Shown: positions 14,609 to 28,111 of the stretch, piece after piece
Position numbering within the stretch: the first letter of the stretch is position 1
How the letters are laid out: each line of letters opens with the position of its first letter
Origin: Lanius collurio
Taxonomy: Eukaryota; Chordata; Aves; Passeriformes; Laniidae
NCBI GenBank assembly: GCA_020086605.1
Contig: JACBWW010000004.1
Span: 36,584,987 to 36,648,986, forward strand
Length of the DNA stretch: 64,000 bases
Direction: 5' to 3'
Notes under the pieces: model-generated
Databases searched by the model: none
What the model saw: only the letters and a program-made list of their open reading frames with translations
What the model was told of the DNA's origin: nothing
Made by a program: the position numbers and the translations under genes

Positions 14609-17600
14609 CTATGTGCTGAAGTGTGGCTTACTAGCAACTACATCAGGTGTCAGTGACAGACAAATTGATATCAAACATTAAATGTTCTGCAATACCACTT
14701 CGTTTCTTGAGTTAAACACCCAAGGCTAAGCCAGAAGAGCATTCCTGCACCTTTGTTTTCCATGTGTAAAACAGATCCGTAACTCTCTTCACACAGCTGA
14801 TATAAATATTAATGTCTTTTCTAAGAATTATGACACAGCATTATGAAGAGAGTAGACTGGCCTTTAAATCTATATTCAGTTAAAGTATTAGATGGCATTT
14901 AATAAATAAAGCATGGGAGACTGCACCATAAATGCTGAAGAAAGGCACTATTGTACTGCTACCATTCAGTAAGAACTACCCAATTGGTGCACTAAATGAG
15001 GCAGGGGACCCATGGGAAACATTTGATCTTGTAATTAAAGACTATCAGAAAGGCATAGGCAGAGGGGATCAGAATAAAGGTTGCACTGGAAACATTAATT
15101 CTGGAATTTCCTAACTTTAGAGTGTTAGATTTTTCAAGCTTGATTTGTTTTTTAATGTCATTTTCAGGAGATATGTAATTTATACGATATTTTCAGTCCT
15201 TTATACCAAACTGTGCTTCACTCACAGCTTCTGAGGGGAGGAATTTTATTGTCAAGAGCATCAGTGAATGGTAAAATATCTTTGAAATCACAAAGGAGAG
15301 TGACATACCCTAAGCAGACATACTGAACATTGTCAGAATAACAATAAGATGTAAGAGGGCCGAGGCCCGTTCTGTAAGTGCAGCTGTTATAAGAAAAGTT
15401 TCTTTCTGGTGAAAAGCTCCTTTACTCAACAAATTTTAGGAGTAGGCACTGGAAAATATATGAATGAGAATGACCTTGTTTTGACAGAGGAGAAAAGGGC
15501 TCATGGAATCTGAAAGATCTATTTCTAGATCCCATCTCAGCATTGTTTCAATCCACTTCTGCCCTGGGGTAGCTCATTGTTATACACGTTGCCGTTCACT
15601 CTGCCATGGGGTTTGACTTTATCTTAAGTACATGTGGAAAGGCTTGTAACCAAGGGCTCTGATTACTAGGCAGAGAAGGCTTTGCCCAGGATCACTGACA
15701 GGGTACCTCCCAGAGGTTCTCTGAAGGTGACAGGGTCACAGTCTGAGAGCAGCCTGAAGCTGGTTCATATTTACCCAGAGGTTCAGATCAGCTGCAAAGA
15801 TGACTTTCAAGGCTTCTGCTATGTATAACCTGGAAGTACATTCCTAATGTGAATAATTGTGTCAGTATTATTACTGAATCATGACATAAAAGCACAATTT
15901 TGGATTGTGTCCTGTTGGTTTGACAGCTGTGCTTTTCCATGTCTAGAAGTCAGGCCTTGCCAGCAAGAACTCATCTCAAAATCTCAAAGTCAGATTGATG
16001 AAGCTGCATGCAGATAAAGCTATGCAGTGCCATATATTTTGTACTTGTCTGCAAAGGGTGTAGTGCATTCACTTCACCTGGAACATTCACCTACCATGAA
16101 GGAATATCATAGAATCACAAATCACCATCCAAGCATTCTACAGACAGCCCTGAATTGCAGTAGGCCTACGTTGTTTCAGTGCTGGAATCACACTATTTTT
16201 ACAAAGAAAGGAGAATTAGCTTCAGTGTAGTACTGTATTGATCTACTAATAGTGTATCAGAGTTATTATCTTTGCTTAGGAGTGCATTGTATTATGTGGG
16301 CAAACCAGTATATTTAGCAGGGATTTGTCTCCAGAATGATTCCTTGCTTCATGCAAGCAGCTCAGACTGCTTTTGCCTGCAGTCAGAGGTACCTTCCATC
16401 ACAATAAGTCACTTAGCCAGCTGAAAATATGCCTTTAAGTTGTGATTAAATAAAAAAAAAATTGTTTATAGTGCATAAGTCCCTCAGCTGTTACTGCTAA
16501 ATTCCAGTTCAAATTTCATAAACCTGTATATTATGATGTGCAAAATTTAAGTGTTCATCACATTCTTCCCACGCCAGACATTTAGAACACTGTGATATAT
16601 ATCTGCAAGATACAACTGGCACAGCATATTGCAGAGTTCATCATTATGTAAATGAACACATTTTTAGGTCAGCAAATCAACAAGAGAGACTACAGTTCTT
16701 GTGGTCTCCTTGTGAATAATATTATTTATTCAAACTTCTACTTTGAGAAATGAAAATAAATACCTTAACATTACAAATTCACAAGTATTTAAAAAACTTT
16801 AGCATTTCTTTTCTATGCACAGTGACTTTGTCACTTTGCTTTCTTTAAAGCCAACTAAATGGCAGGAAATCTTGTCTGATCTTTCTAGTAAACACAGCTT
16901 CAGACACAGGCACAGTTTTATAGTGTAAATAATAGTCAGGTTAAATTGCCACTATAAAAACTTTCTACTCGTGATCAGTGATTTCTACTTTTCTAGAATG
17001 TATTTGCATTTTGACATTTCAAAATCAGAATGTATATTTTTTGTTCTTGTTGCTCTTGAACATATAAAGAACTCAGCCCAGTAGCTAAATCAAGATAAAA
17101 GACATCAGTATTCTCTTTTCCCTGGGATATATCAACCATCATTATGAATGCAGACAGTAAAAAGGCAATTTGTGACTCTGAGAGCAGGTTGCAAAAATAA
17201 TTTACAGTTGCGTTCACTGTTGGCATAATACTAAATCACATCAAGACTCTTCATTTGTACAGGCTACATTCAGTATGCTATTAAAAACAAGTCTTTCCAT
17301 TGGTATCTTTAGAGTTTTTAGCAAATAGGATATTTTCTTTTAGAGGTCTAATGTGCCAATAGAGACATCTCTGCATATATACCAATTAGTTACTTACGTG
17401 GTAACGATAGACATTACAAATCAGACACAGTGTGGAATGAAAGCAACTTATTACAGCATTTGTCAGGCAAAGTTGCTTCTCCATCTTTTTCAATTATACA
17501 CAGGAGCAGTTCTATCAATGCTCATATAGTAAATATACTGCCAGTTTTAATTATTGAAAATCTAGGACAAATGCAGTGGAGCCTTAATTATTTTACACAT

Positions 17601-17984
17601 TTTTTCTTTCTGGAACACTTTTCAATTGAGTGTTATCTCAAAGTGCTTTATAAGCTGTGACTTAATCAGGAGAGTCACATGTAGCAGTTAATACTATTTC
17701 CCCTTTCTATAAGCAGTCTGTACTTTAATAAATAATTTTTCCACCATCTCAGACTGAATCAGTGGAAGAACCAGAAAACCCTCAGAGATTTTCATAATGA
17801 CTGGTGTGTACCAAGTAAAGCTACCTTCTGTTCCCTTCAAGTATGATCTGACACAGAAGTACTTGTTGGGATATATCTTCAAAATGTGATTACCTTTGGT
17901 GTTGGAACCCTGGGTTCAGAAAATTTAGATTCATGGGATATACTAATGTATATGTAACAAGATGGAGGATTTTGGATGTAGGTT

Positions 17985-18012
17985 AGTTCTTCTTTCTTCT
18001 TCCTTCTTCTTC
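17985..18012. repeat. TTC-rich microsatellite
   Basis: Imperfect TTC/TTTC units give a 28-nt pyrimidine tract on the plus strand. Confidence 0.7.
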
Positions 18013-21000
18013 ACAAGCCTGGGTGATCTGGTATTGGTTCAAAACACCCACAGTGCGGAATATGAATCATTAGTTACTGGATTATAAGTAAAAATAAATT
18101 AGTTGGCATTCCATAATTGGACAGTTAGGGATTTAAAAGACCTTGGAAGGTAGAACTCGGGGCCATTTTCCATCTTGTTAACTTAGAGGCACATTCTGTG
18201 CAGATGTGCCATAGATAAGAAACAATAAACATCTGAGTTTGAAGAACAACTCTGTGTCTCCTGCATTTAAATCCGAACTCTGAGTAAAAGAACTTGTGAA
18301 ACAGAGGCAGAGAAAGAAAGGAACACATAGAACTTTAATACTTTGATTTATGCTGTGATTCTCTGTTTAGACAAATACTTTCCCTTTTTTCTGGATTCTC
18401 TAGCTTCTTCCACTAGCCAGAGACTGCTGCCACTAAGATTTTTTTCACTGCTGCTGCACTGTGATGCAAACATTTTCCTACCCCTCAAAAACCAAAGTTC
18501 TGTCTGAGCTCTTGTCCTGTCCTTGGCACAAATCTGATTTCTATATTGTGAAATATGTATACATGCCTTCTTTTCTATACTACTTATTTTCGAGCTCTGT
18601 AACTCTGGGTTCCCAACATGCAAGAAACACCCAATTAGTACAGGCATGAGCCGTTTCACCAAGATTTCAAGCTTATGTTTTAAGGCTTCAAAGTAGTTTG
18701 GATCAGTAAATAACTCCCCTCAGAAAATGTTGAAAGAATTTCTTGATTAGTAAATTTTAATATTCTTCTTCCTTATGCCTGTGAAATGTTAATACTCTTA
18801 AAAAGAGAAAAAAAAAAAAAACTTTAGCAAAAAGAGAAGTTGTTTAATCTGGCCTCCAGAGTATCTCTAATCATCTGAATTTTCAGGTGCTTCTCTGAAG
18901 TGCCCTCAGATGCTTTCTGGGTCACAGGCTGCCCTCCTGGCTTTGAGATCACCAGCTCTTTTCTCCAAAGTAGAGCTCACAAATTATTTCCACATTACTC
19001 ATGCACTGTCATGACATGCTTTTGTCCTTCAAAGCAAGGCTTTTACAGCGTGGTAACAGTGCTAAGTGCATTTCCTCTAAACTGCAAATCTGAAAAGTGG
19101 CTACGATGGCTTGTGGCACCTTGTCAAATACTGTAAATTGTTCTCACAGCACCATATTTCAAAACTGACGGCAGTGTAAACTTATAGGTGGGTATGGTTG
19201 GAAGGTAACACCCACAGTGAGATTGTGGGGTATCAAATCTGATCTCTGTCAAGGAGGTCAGAGCAAATTGGCTCACTTCAAGAGACAAAATATTTTTTCT
19301 GTCAGGTCTTCATAACCAGGCTAGATTCCAAATCCTATGTGTGTTATTTCCATCTTGTGTATTACTGACTGATGATATGTGAGAATGGAAGAAACAGGAA
19401 AAAAACATTTGCTCTCTTATATTTGTATTGTCTTGACAAGGAAAGGAAGTTCTTGTCTCTATTAAACCTTATTGATGACTCTGACACCAAATCTGTGACA
19501 TTCTTTTTGTGAACTATTTCCAGAGTTCTGTGGATTTTATTGCCAAAAACCCCTGCGGCCCTTCAAGACAGATGGAATGCAACTATTAAAAAACTCTTAG
19601 ATTTAAAAAAAAAAAAAGTAAAAATATTTTCTATTTACTCATGAAGTTATGAAAACCTATATAATGACTTATTGCTGTACTAAAAGCACATTTATTAAAT
19701 ATTAATGGAAAATGTAGTATGCTTGCTATCATAGTGTTAATGCATAACCAACTACCAAGCTGGCAGAAGTAAATTGTCGAATTCCAAACATTCAATTCAT
19801 TGACTTGAGAAGTCAATCAAACTGGTGGTAACCTCCTCCTGTGGTGGAGAAAATAAGCCATTATTCAAAAAAATTATTTCAAGTACAGATTCTATTTAAG
19901 GGGAGAAATTTTGAAAGGCTTGGTAAAAAGGTAAAAATTGTGTTTCCTCTTCTAGCCCATGAAGAAAATCTGTGTATAAAAAGGAGAAGATGAACTAGTT
20001 TTAGAAAGATAAAGGATCTGGTGATAAGAAACAGTCTCTCTGATACATTAATAAGTGCTTTGTCTTCTTGTACTTAGAGACCTTTCTTGATGATTTGGAA
20101 AGACTTGGATGAGGTTGGGCCTAAAGTAACTTTGCTTAGATTTAGAACAAAATGACAAATAAACCCAAGATTTTGGTGGTTTTTCAATTTTCTTTCAAAT
20201 ACAGCTTGCTGTAATTTCTAAGACAATCATTATATAATAAATAAAAATGTAGAATAATTTTCTGAAAAATTAATGTGATAGTTAAAGACTTTAATGGCTA
20301 TAGGTTCAGCTTTCTAAATGATCCACATTATGCTTACCACGTCCTACTGCAGCAGTAAAGACAAATGCCATATACAAGAAATGCCCTATAGAAAATAAGA
20401 AATTATATATATATCGATATACAACAGGAAAAACTGGAATGCAACAGTAACAATAGAATTAAAAAAGTTTAAGGCAAATTGTCTACTCACTGATTTGAAA
20501 AATTATCAAAATCATGTAATTTGAATCTCTTTGAATTAATTCAGTCTGCATAAAAAGCACAATAAAACAAAGAAAAGCATTGTTGTACAGATCACCTCAA
20601 GGACTTTTAACAGCTTATAGCACGTTAGCTTTGTAAGAAATTTAGCAAGTGAATTTTGGGGATGCCTTGAGTAGCCAAGAGATTATTGGCCTGAGGCGAT
20701 GAACCAATTATAAGACTACAAGGGATGGCAGCATTTCTTTTTTCTTCTCTGGCTGTATGGATCCCAAAAGATGGTTTAAGATAATTCTCCATTGTGCCTT
20801 TTCCTCTTTCTCTTTCCATAAAATGCAGGCCTAGTAGTAAATGTGAAAAGGTTTTTTTGACAGTACACATGGCAAAATGAAACATGTCCAGCTGACACAA
20901 AAGACTGGGCACATGAGGAAATTAAATTTGTCAGTGCATCCCATTGCTCATCAGTCTCAAAAGATGATTATTCATTTTCTAAGGTAAGTGCAGAGAATGT

Positions 21001-21234
21001 TTCGATGAATTAAAGAGAAAGACCTGAACCTGAACAATGTTTCAAGAGTGCAGATTAGCCAATAGTGTGAGGGAATACTGTGTTTAAATTATGAATATAT
21101 TCATATTTGCTCAAGCTAAGGCTTGTGAAAGATACCCTGGATGACAAGCTTAAACATTAATTTCCATCATGTTATTTGATCTCAAGCCTGTCAGTTATAG
21201 AGAGGGTATAGGCAATTTCATTTCGCTACGTATA

Positions 21235-21575
21235 TGACTCGAGTGTGTCCTATAACACTCTGAATACAGTCAGCATTATTTATAAAACCAGTCTATGCCC
21301 TTACTTAATTATTTGGCAGTCATGCTAAACTATTGAACCTTTTAGTGAGTGGTGTTAGCTGAATGTCAATACATACGTATGATGGCCTTTCATCTGCACA
21401 GAGAAATGGTAATTAGGATTTCCATTGAATTTCTGACAGAAGAGAAGCTGAATTAAAGCCTATTTATAAATATTTTATTATCATAAAACAGCCTTAGAGC
21501 ATTCAATTTGAGCAGCACTGTAAATATGCCCTTCATTATGTAAAGGTTGGCTGTTTAATAACAATATGCAAATAT
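21235..21575. promoter_or_regulatory. Candidate conserved non-coding element (enhancer-like)
   Basis: No open frame of note. The block is dense in short motifs typical of deeply conserved developmental enhancers: several TAAT/ATTA homeodomain cores, a MEF2-like CTATTTATAAATA, and an octamer-like ATGCAAAT near the right edge. It has no simple repeats. This is a judgement from composition alone; conservation cannot be measured here, and random AT-rich DNA yields some of these motifs. Confidence 0.22.
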
Positions 21576-23929
21576 CTTTTCAAGAGTACTTGCTTTTGTT
21601 TTTTCTCTGTTTTTTAGGCACAATGTTTCTCCCACTGGGGAAAGTGTGCAGACAACCCTACTATCACTTTCTTTGTTTATTTGTATGTATAGAACTTGTT
21701 TATAGTTTTCAGCTGAATCAAAAACTTATACTCCTGGCAGCTTTTTCCATTAAAGCTTCTATTAAAACTTGACTTATGGGGTATCATGGGAATATTCATT
21801 ATTTAAAAGTCAATGTCTAGTGGCAGAACCAGAAATTCAGACACTTTTTAGCCAGTATGAATTGTTGCAACTCCAGTGACTGCAGATGAGGATCTGTCCC
21901 ATAAATCCAAATTTTAGCTCATGCTAGAATTTAATCCATTTCTGTTTCTCATTAAAGCTGATTATCCAGCTCCAAGGCTGACTTGCAGCAGCCATAATTA
22001 AGTGACTATTTTGGAATCAGATTTTTTAGCTAAAAAAGTCTGAAAACACTTAGCTTATTCAGGTGTTCCTTTTTTTTTTTTTGAACAGGAATTCCACAAA
22101 TGTTAGAATGACACAGAGACAACAAAAATGAAATCAGAATTTGAATGAGTTCTAACACACAGATACAGGTGAGACCACAAGTAAACTGACAAGGTGCAAG
22201 ATGCAAAGCTATCATGACAAGCAGAGGAGACAGACCCCAACAAATTAATATTCCTGCTCACCTGTAGAATCCCAACAGAGTTAAAGCCTGTGCTCTGCAA
22301 TGAAATCAAGAACATTCTGATGGTTTCACTGCTAGTAAGTTATACAGCTTCAGGGTTTTTGCGTGGAACGGTCTTCCTTTTCAGACATATTCTGTGTTCT
22401 GTGTCTTTTGTCTTTTTCTTTTACAAGGTAATTTCATCCTTCATCATCAGCTTGTGGTAGATTAATAAAAAAAAAAAAAATTCCTGGTTTGGCCATTGTC
22501 CAAGCAATTACTTTAACTCATCTCTCTGAATTTATGTAAAACTAACACAAATTTACTATCTTTCTACTTGTTCTGAAGCTTGTTGGATTAGCTGAAATCA
22601 TACACAACAATTCATAGATCAATAAGCAATTTGTTTAGAAGGCCAGGGATCATTTTTGATCTAATTTTTGTGTGTAGGTCAAAATAAAACAAGCACAAAA
22701 TATATGTATATGCTCTGAAAAATAAGCACAGACAAGTGAATTTACGAAAGTTTTTGAGCAAGAACGACTTCAAGGAATCAGAGAGGAGAAATGGAAATGA
22801 CAGTCCAAAGTGAAGGCAATATAGAGATGTTCCCTTTATCTCAATCTGATTTCTCAATGTGTCCATCACTGAAGACAATTACTACTATAGAATGGTAACT
22901 CAAAATTGTTTGGAACTGTTGAACTAGAAGAACACCACAAGGTACCACTTCAACATTAACTAATGTAGCAGCAAAGCAATTTTACACCTCAATTTTCAGT
23001 TACCCATCATGTAGTATCACTCTGTTACAGAGGAAAATCCTAGGTGGCTCAGTTCCTCTCTGGCAAGCATGCAGCTGTTTGCCAAGGAAAAGTGAGGCTT
23101 CCACTTCTTGTCCTGGGAAGACAGGACATTGCAAACCCAGCACTTGGTAGAGTATTCTGTAGGATAGGTATAGTCTCACACATCAGTGCTGTTCAGATGG
23201 AGTGTGATTTCTTGACCCGGTTACTCCTATTTCAACTAGGCAGCTCTCTAGAAAAGTTGGCCTACTTTATTAAAAACTTAGAGGTCACTAAAAGTTTTGA
23301 AAATGGGCCTTAGCTGACATGTTATCAGCAAAGAAAACAAAATGCCAAACACTATTTAAACCAGTAGTTTTGTGCCTGTGAACACAAAAAATCTTACTTG
23401 TGTAAACATCTGCAAAAAGAGCTGAATTCTACTCTGGTGCATATTAAGACAAACTGTCAAAACACAAATACAGAATCTGAGGTGGCTCTCTGTATTCTTC
23501 AATGAATGCTGATCTTTATTATGAAGCTAATTTTGACAGGCTGTCTAGAACTGGTCAGACATTCAAGTAAAAATGAAAAATAATATTGGGTGAAATACTT
23601 TAAAGATTCCCCTTACGGCTTCCAGATATTTGCTTTCTGTCATATGAATGACATTTTCCTCGGAAGAAATATCTCCTTTTATTAAATCTGGAGGAAGGAC
23701 ACTGCTTACTGAAGGGACAAATTGTCTTCTAAGACTGTTTTGGCCTGTCTGTGCTTACTTTATGAAAACTGCCAACAGGGTGGATTTCCGATAAGAACAT
23801 TTACTCGGAATAAAATGTCATTTATCCAAAAGCCAACAAGTGGAAGAACATTAGGAATTAAGTAGTTCTCATGCTATTAGAAAGACACAATTTTGATTTT
23901 TCCTAGGAAATTAGTATAATTGTAAATGG

Positions 23930-23951
23930 TACAAACTATGTACAAACTATG
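23930..23951. repeat. Perfect 11-bp tandem duplication
   Basis: TACAAACTATG occurs twice back to back. It is a local replication-slippage type duplication. Confidence 0.85.
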
Positions 23952-24935
23952 ACAGTATTAACTGAAGAACCAGGGGTGTTTCAAAACTATTTCTTTATTT
24001 CCAGTCAGGATAAGGCTTTGGTTTATACCTCCTGGGTGTCCCCACTTACTGAATTTTTACGTATAGCTCATTAAATGGTTTCCTGTCAGACTGAGGTGAA
24101 CCAGGCAATGTGCTCTAGCAAAATATCTACTGTGCTTCAGCTATTAATGGGTACTCAAGCTACCAGAAAAGACTAGACACATCCAGTCTGAAATGGAACT
24201 GCTGGTAAGTGAATAATGCTGGTAAGGGAATAAGGGTCCAAGTCTTTAGCACTGTTCCAAAATCCACTCTTACTGTACCACACTATTTGCTAACATGGCT
24301 GTATCTAATTCTCTAACTGGCATCTTCGCCAAGTGCTTGCTTCATGTAGATCAAATATACACAAGACATGTTGAAAAAGAGTTTATGGTCCATAGGAGCA
24401 GCCTTTTCAGGGACTTTATTGAGGAATATGAAGATCTGTAAAAATCTTTAAACTTTCGGCACTATTTCAGTGAGTTACTTTTATTTTAGTTCTCACAAGC
24501 AGAGGCAAGAGATAGGAGAGAAAAATGCCTATCATGAATAATTTCCTTTCCATGACCACGTAGAAAGAAGAGTTCAGAGCACTATTTTCAATGGTATATA
24601 TTAATTTGATGCTTCTGTGTACTCATTATACCATTCATCATGAAAATCCATGCATAAAAGATAGGTTTTAGCCATAGATTTTTCAAAGAGCAGTGGTTGT
24701 GCTCTCAGAAGACAGAAAGCATCTTCCACTAAAATTCTGTAAGAAAATTTTCATGTCAAGACTACATAGTGTCAAAAGGCAAGATGTTAGTCCACTCTTA
24801 TGCTAATCACAAGACTGCGGTGAGAAATGAATACATTAGATATTTCCTATGAGGATTTTTTATTTTCTCTGACTGAAGTTGACAAGTAGACTCATGACAC
24901 TATTAGATGTGGGTTGTTAAAGAGAGCTAATGACC

Positions 24936-24964
24936 ACCTGTAGGAAAGACTACCTGTAGGAAAG
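24936..24964. repeat. Short tandem duplication, period 16
   Basis: ACCTGTAGGAAAG is present twice with a 3-bp spacer. It is a minor slippage duplication with no sign of function. Confidence 0.8.
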
Positions 24965-25910
24965 GCCAGTGATGGGATACCACACCTCAACATCAGGCTA
25001 AGTGCAATGTAAAGCTTGTCTCTACCTATGCCACTCTCAGAATGTACATAATTACTAATCCACCATCACAGCTATTTAAGCTTGTTCCAAGTAATGCTAA
25101 ATTGTCTTTTTGAACCTACATAACACAATTTCTCCAATCTTAGCTGGGTACTGTAAAGGTATTGTCAGGGTAACCTATGATCTCAGAATTTATGACAAAG
25201 TAATAATCCATATACACACATCAGCTTTTAACTTTGAAAATTGAGGTTTTGTTGCACTCTTTTAAATTAATTCACGAGTTAGCTTTCTTTAATTGTATTA
25301 TTATAACTCCTTTCCCTTCACAAGATAAATTTGTAATTTAAAATTGGAATCTTCATACCATTTAATAAGACCCAGATGAGAGAATACAATATTAAGAACA
25401 CTATTCTCTATTGATTGCATTAAAATTCTGTTAATGACAGGATTTTTAAAATACCGTAGAAATTGTACAGAGCAGGATCCATGGTAATTGCCTTCATCTA
25501 GTAATAAAGACATGAGAAACTTGAAAAACATACCAAACAAGCAGGATAGGTAAGTATGTTGGGCAGAGAATTTGAGTAGGTATGGTTAAAAACAAGTAGG
25601 AGGCATACAGTCTTTAAATATTCAGCTGTAGCAGCAGCAACAGCTTTTCCATGAGCTCCTGAAGGCATCTCAGCACAAGAGCTTCAATTTCCTGAACTGA
25701 GTCATAAGATGCCAACCTAAACTGTCTCATGGGAAGTATTTTACACATTGCAGTGGCACAGTATAGAGAAGGTAATGGACCTGATCTGAGATGACCTATG
25801 ATCTGAGAACTGTTTACAGTTTCTGAACCTTAGAAAATATCTGGTCTCCCTTTTCACTCAGGGAGAATTTCAATTCCAAAAATAAAAGGTGAAGGTTACA
25901 AGTACATTGT

Positions 25911-26385
25911 TGTGGAGGCTAAGTCCACTTTACACCCCCCAAGTTACCCTAAAAGTGGTCTCTCCCTACAACACCATGCTAGAAAGTTCTCCCTTTGTCT
26001 AGATTCTGCTGGTCACTGGCCCTCTCTCCCCTCCCATCCCTTTTTCCATTGGCCCCTGTTATATCATTCAACCTTGCCTCTGCCCCCTAGCCCTCAGACT
26101 ATTGGGTTTGGATGCTCTGCCCGCCTTTGGGAGCTTTCAGGACAAAACCACGTGTGGGATTTCGGTTTGGGCTTGTTGTTGGCTCTGTTCCGTTTGGGTG
26201 TGTTGCTATTAAACACCTTGGAGTTGCATGCAGAGAAACCCTCTCGCCTCTTTGTTTCTGGTTTGTGCTTAGATTGTGTTTGTGAGGGGCTGTTCGGGAC
26301 TACATGCGAAGGTGAGACTGTGTGCACGTGTAGGTCCTGGCAGAGTGCTGCCTAAGGGTCTCCATGAGGGACCCTGTGGAATAAA
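25911..26385 (+). mobile_element. Solo LTR-like sequence of an endogenous retrovirus
   Basis: A compositionally distinct, pyrimidine-rich block begins with TGTGGAGGCT. It has promoter-like features in LTR order: an inverted CCAAT box (CCATTGG, 26046-26052), a TATA-like TTATATC (26059-26065), then a polyadenylation signal ATTAAA at 26208-26213 followed by a GT-rich stretch. The layout matches U3-R-U5 of avian ERVs, and the sequence resembles ERVK/ERV1-type LTRs of passerines as I remember them. No internal gag-pol, primer-binding site or convincing target-site duplication is visible, so it is best read as a solo or truncated LTR. The 147-codon open frame inside it (25912-26355) has no retroviral motif and is treated as incidental. 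The right boundary is uncertain by tens of bases. Confidence 0.55.
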
Positions 26386-27621
26386 CATGGCATTGATCCA
26401 CTGAAGCCCTCCTTCCATAGTACATGAGAGTCTTAACTGGTGGCTGACTCAAAAAGTAGAAAAGGTGTAGATTAAACAGAGTGATTCAGAAAAGAGAAGT
26501 CCTTAATATAACTGGTCTAGAGACATACATTTCCTGAAGTTTTAAATAAATAATAATAAAAAAAATTATCCAGGACCAATCTATCTTGCCTGCCTTTTTG
26601 GTGATAAACAGGGAGAAAACAGTGCAACCACAAGCTGGGTTATCTCTGAAGATCTCACCTGACCACCTCCTGTTTTCTTTTCCTGAGTGCTAGATTTGTA
26701 TCAGAGCTTAAGTATTGTCCATATGAACTTGTGAAACTCAGAAGTGTCCTCCAAGTTATATATGACCTGTAAATATTGGTTTGTGTTTGTGTCAGAGAAA
26801 AAGGGAGTGGGGTAGTGGTATGTTTTTGGTTTTGGGTTTTTTTTTTTGGTAATTAAAAGATAGAATAGCTTATGACAAGGTCTATTATCCCCTTGAAGCA
26901 AAAGGAAACAAGGAAATGCCTTTACACTGTAAGAAAAGCTAAATCACTTCAACTGTCAGCCTCCATTAAGACACACCAAACAGGGACAGTGATTGCTAAG
27001 CCAATTTGTCCGTCAGATTTTGAAAAGCGCTAGCAAATATAAATAAAGGAATAGAGATGAATGTGTTTCTATAGGCATTATTATGGCTGATTTCTGTAGA
27101 CATAAGCCACCCCTGCTGATAATTTTCATGTCATTTAGAAGATCAGTAGTGCTAGGAGCAAAATGCAGCTCTGCTCCAGGATGCTGAGAAACAAAAAGTA
27201 GTATTTTTTTTATGCTAATAAGCTTTGAAGAGTGTCCTTTTATCCCTGGAGGTTTATCTTTCAAAGGACAACATTGGTCACTTTCCAGAACCAGTGTTTA
27301 GGTTTGATTTATGCATTGTCTGTCATCTGTAAGTTAGGCAACCTGTTTAATACAATTTCAAATATTGGTTATTTTACTGTATCCTGAAAGTTCTCAATAC
27401 AATTCAAAGGCTGTTTCTGTATGGTACTGAAGCAGTTTGCCTGCTTACGGAAGAAGGTGGAAGCTAGCTCGTAGGCAGACTCACCCGAGCTGATGATTTG
27501 CCAGCAAGTTCTCAGCAAGCCCATCCCATTGAGAAATGCAGCCAGTAGAATATATTCCATGTCTGTACTTCCCATATTGGGTGTTAGTCAGCCTGAGAAT
27601 TCATAAGGCTATATGGCAGAG
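26386..27621. other. AT-rich non-coding DNA between two LTRs
   Basis: No gene or retroviral internal sequence lies between the LTR-like block on the left and the ERVL-like LTR on the right. The two are from different families, so this is not a provirus. A T/G-rich low-complexity run sits at about 26820-26852. Confidence 0.6.
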
Positions 27622-28111
27622 TGTGCTAGGTTAGGCTGGGACAGAGTTAATTTTGTTGACGGTGACTGGTATGGGGCTATGTTTTGGATTTGTGCTGAAA
27701 ACTGTTGGTAATGCAGAGATGTGTTTATGACTGCCTGAGCAGAGCTCACACAGAGCCAAGGCCTCTTCTGCTTTCTGTACTGCCACGCTGGCAAGGAGGC
27801 TGGAGGGATGAAGGAGAAAGTGGGGGATCTTCAGAGTGATGGTATTTGTCTTCCCAGGTAACCATTCTGTGTGATGGAGCCCTTCTTTCCGGGGGCTGGT
27901 TGAACACCTGCCTGCCCATGGGAAACACTGAATTAATTCCTTTATTTGCTTTGCTTGAGTGCATGGCTCTTGCTTGACCTCTTGAACTGTCTTTATCTCA
28001 ACCAATGTTTTCCAGCTTTTACTCTTCCAGTTTTCTCCCCTATCCCTCTGGTGGGGAACTGAGCAAGCAAGTGTGTGGTGCTTGGTTGCTGGCTGGGGTT
28101 GAACCATGACA
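27622..28111 (+). mobile_element. Solo LTR, avian ERVL-like family (plus copy)
   Basis: The element starts TGTGCTAGG and ends ACCATGACA, giving the TG...CA termini of an LTR. Its left part (GGCTGGGACAGAGTTAATTT, then GTTTTGGATTTGTGCTG) and its right part (CTGTCTTTATCTCAACC, CCCTCTGGTGGGGAACTGAG, TGGCTGGGGTTGAACCATG) match the two ends of a common avian ERVL-like LTR. About 490 bp are present; the centre looks shortened or diverged compared with the copy at 56.1 kb. No internal region or clear target-site duplication is seen. The 212-codon minus-strand frame crossing it (27631-28269) is an accident of the LTR sequence. The LTR call is firm; the class assignment is from memory. Confidence 0.78.

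Larger units (their letters stand above)
14609..25910. other. AT-rich non-coding DNA, no gene recognised
   Basis: No recognisable coding sequence. Open frames reach only about 100 codons (for example 18348-18662 minus) and lack family motifs. It contains homopolymer runs near 18809, 19606, 22070 and 22469, a TTC-rich tract at 17985-18012, two tiny tandem duplications, and sequence blocks at 21.2-21.6 and 23.6-23.8 kb that read like conserved regulatory DNA. A stretch at about 14909-15120 may be an ancient repeat. Confidence 0.55.

Noticed and set aside
16105..16140. ATCATAGAATCACA, resembling the CR1 3' terminus (minus)
   Set aside because: Only about 14 matching bases and no adjoining CR1 body; too short to call.
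20955..20990. AAG|GTAAGT donor with a moderate acceptor 29 nt upstream
   Set aside because: Weak pyrimidine tract and tiny segment; similar pairs occur by chance elsewhere in the window.
25912..26355. 147-codon frame
   Set aside because: Spans an LTR-like block including its CCAAT, TATA and poly-A words; no domain.
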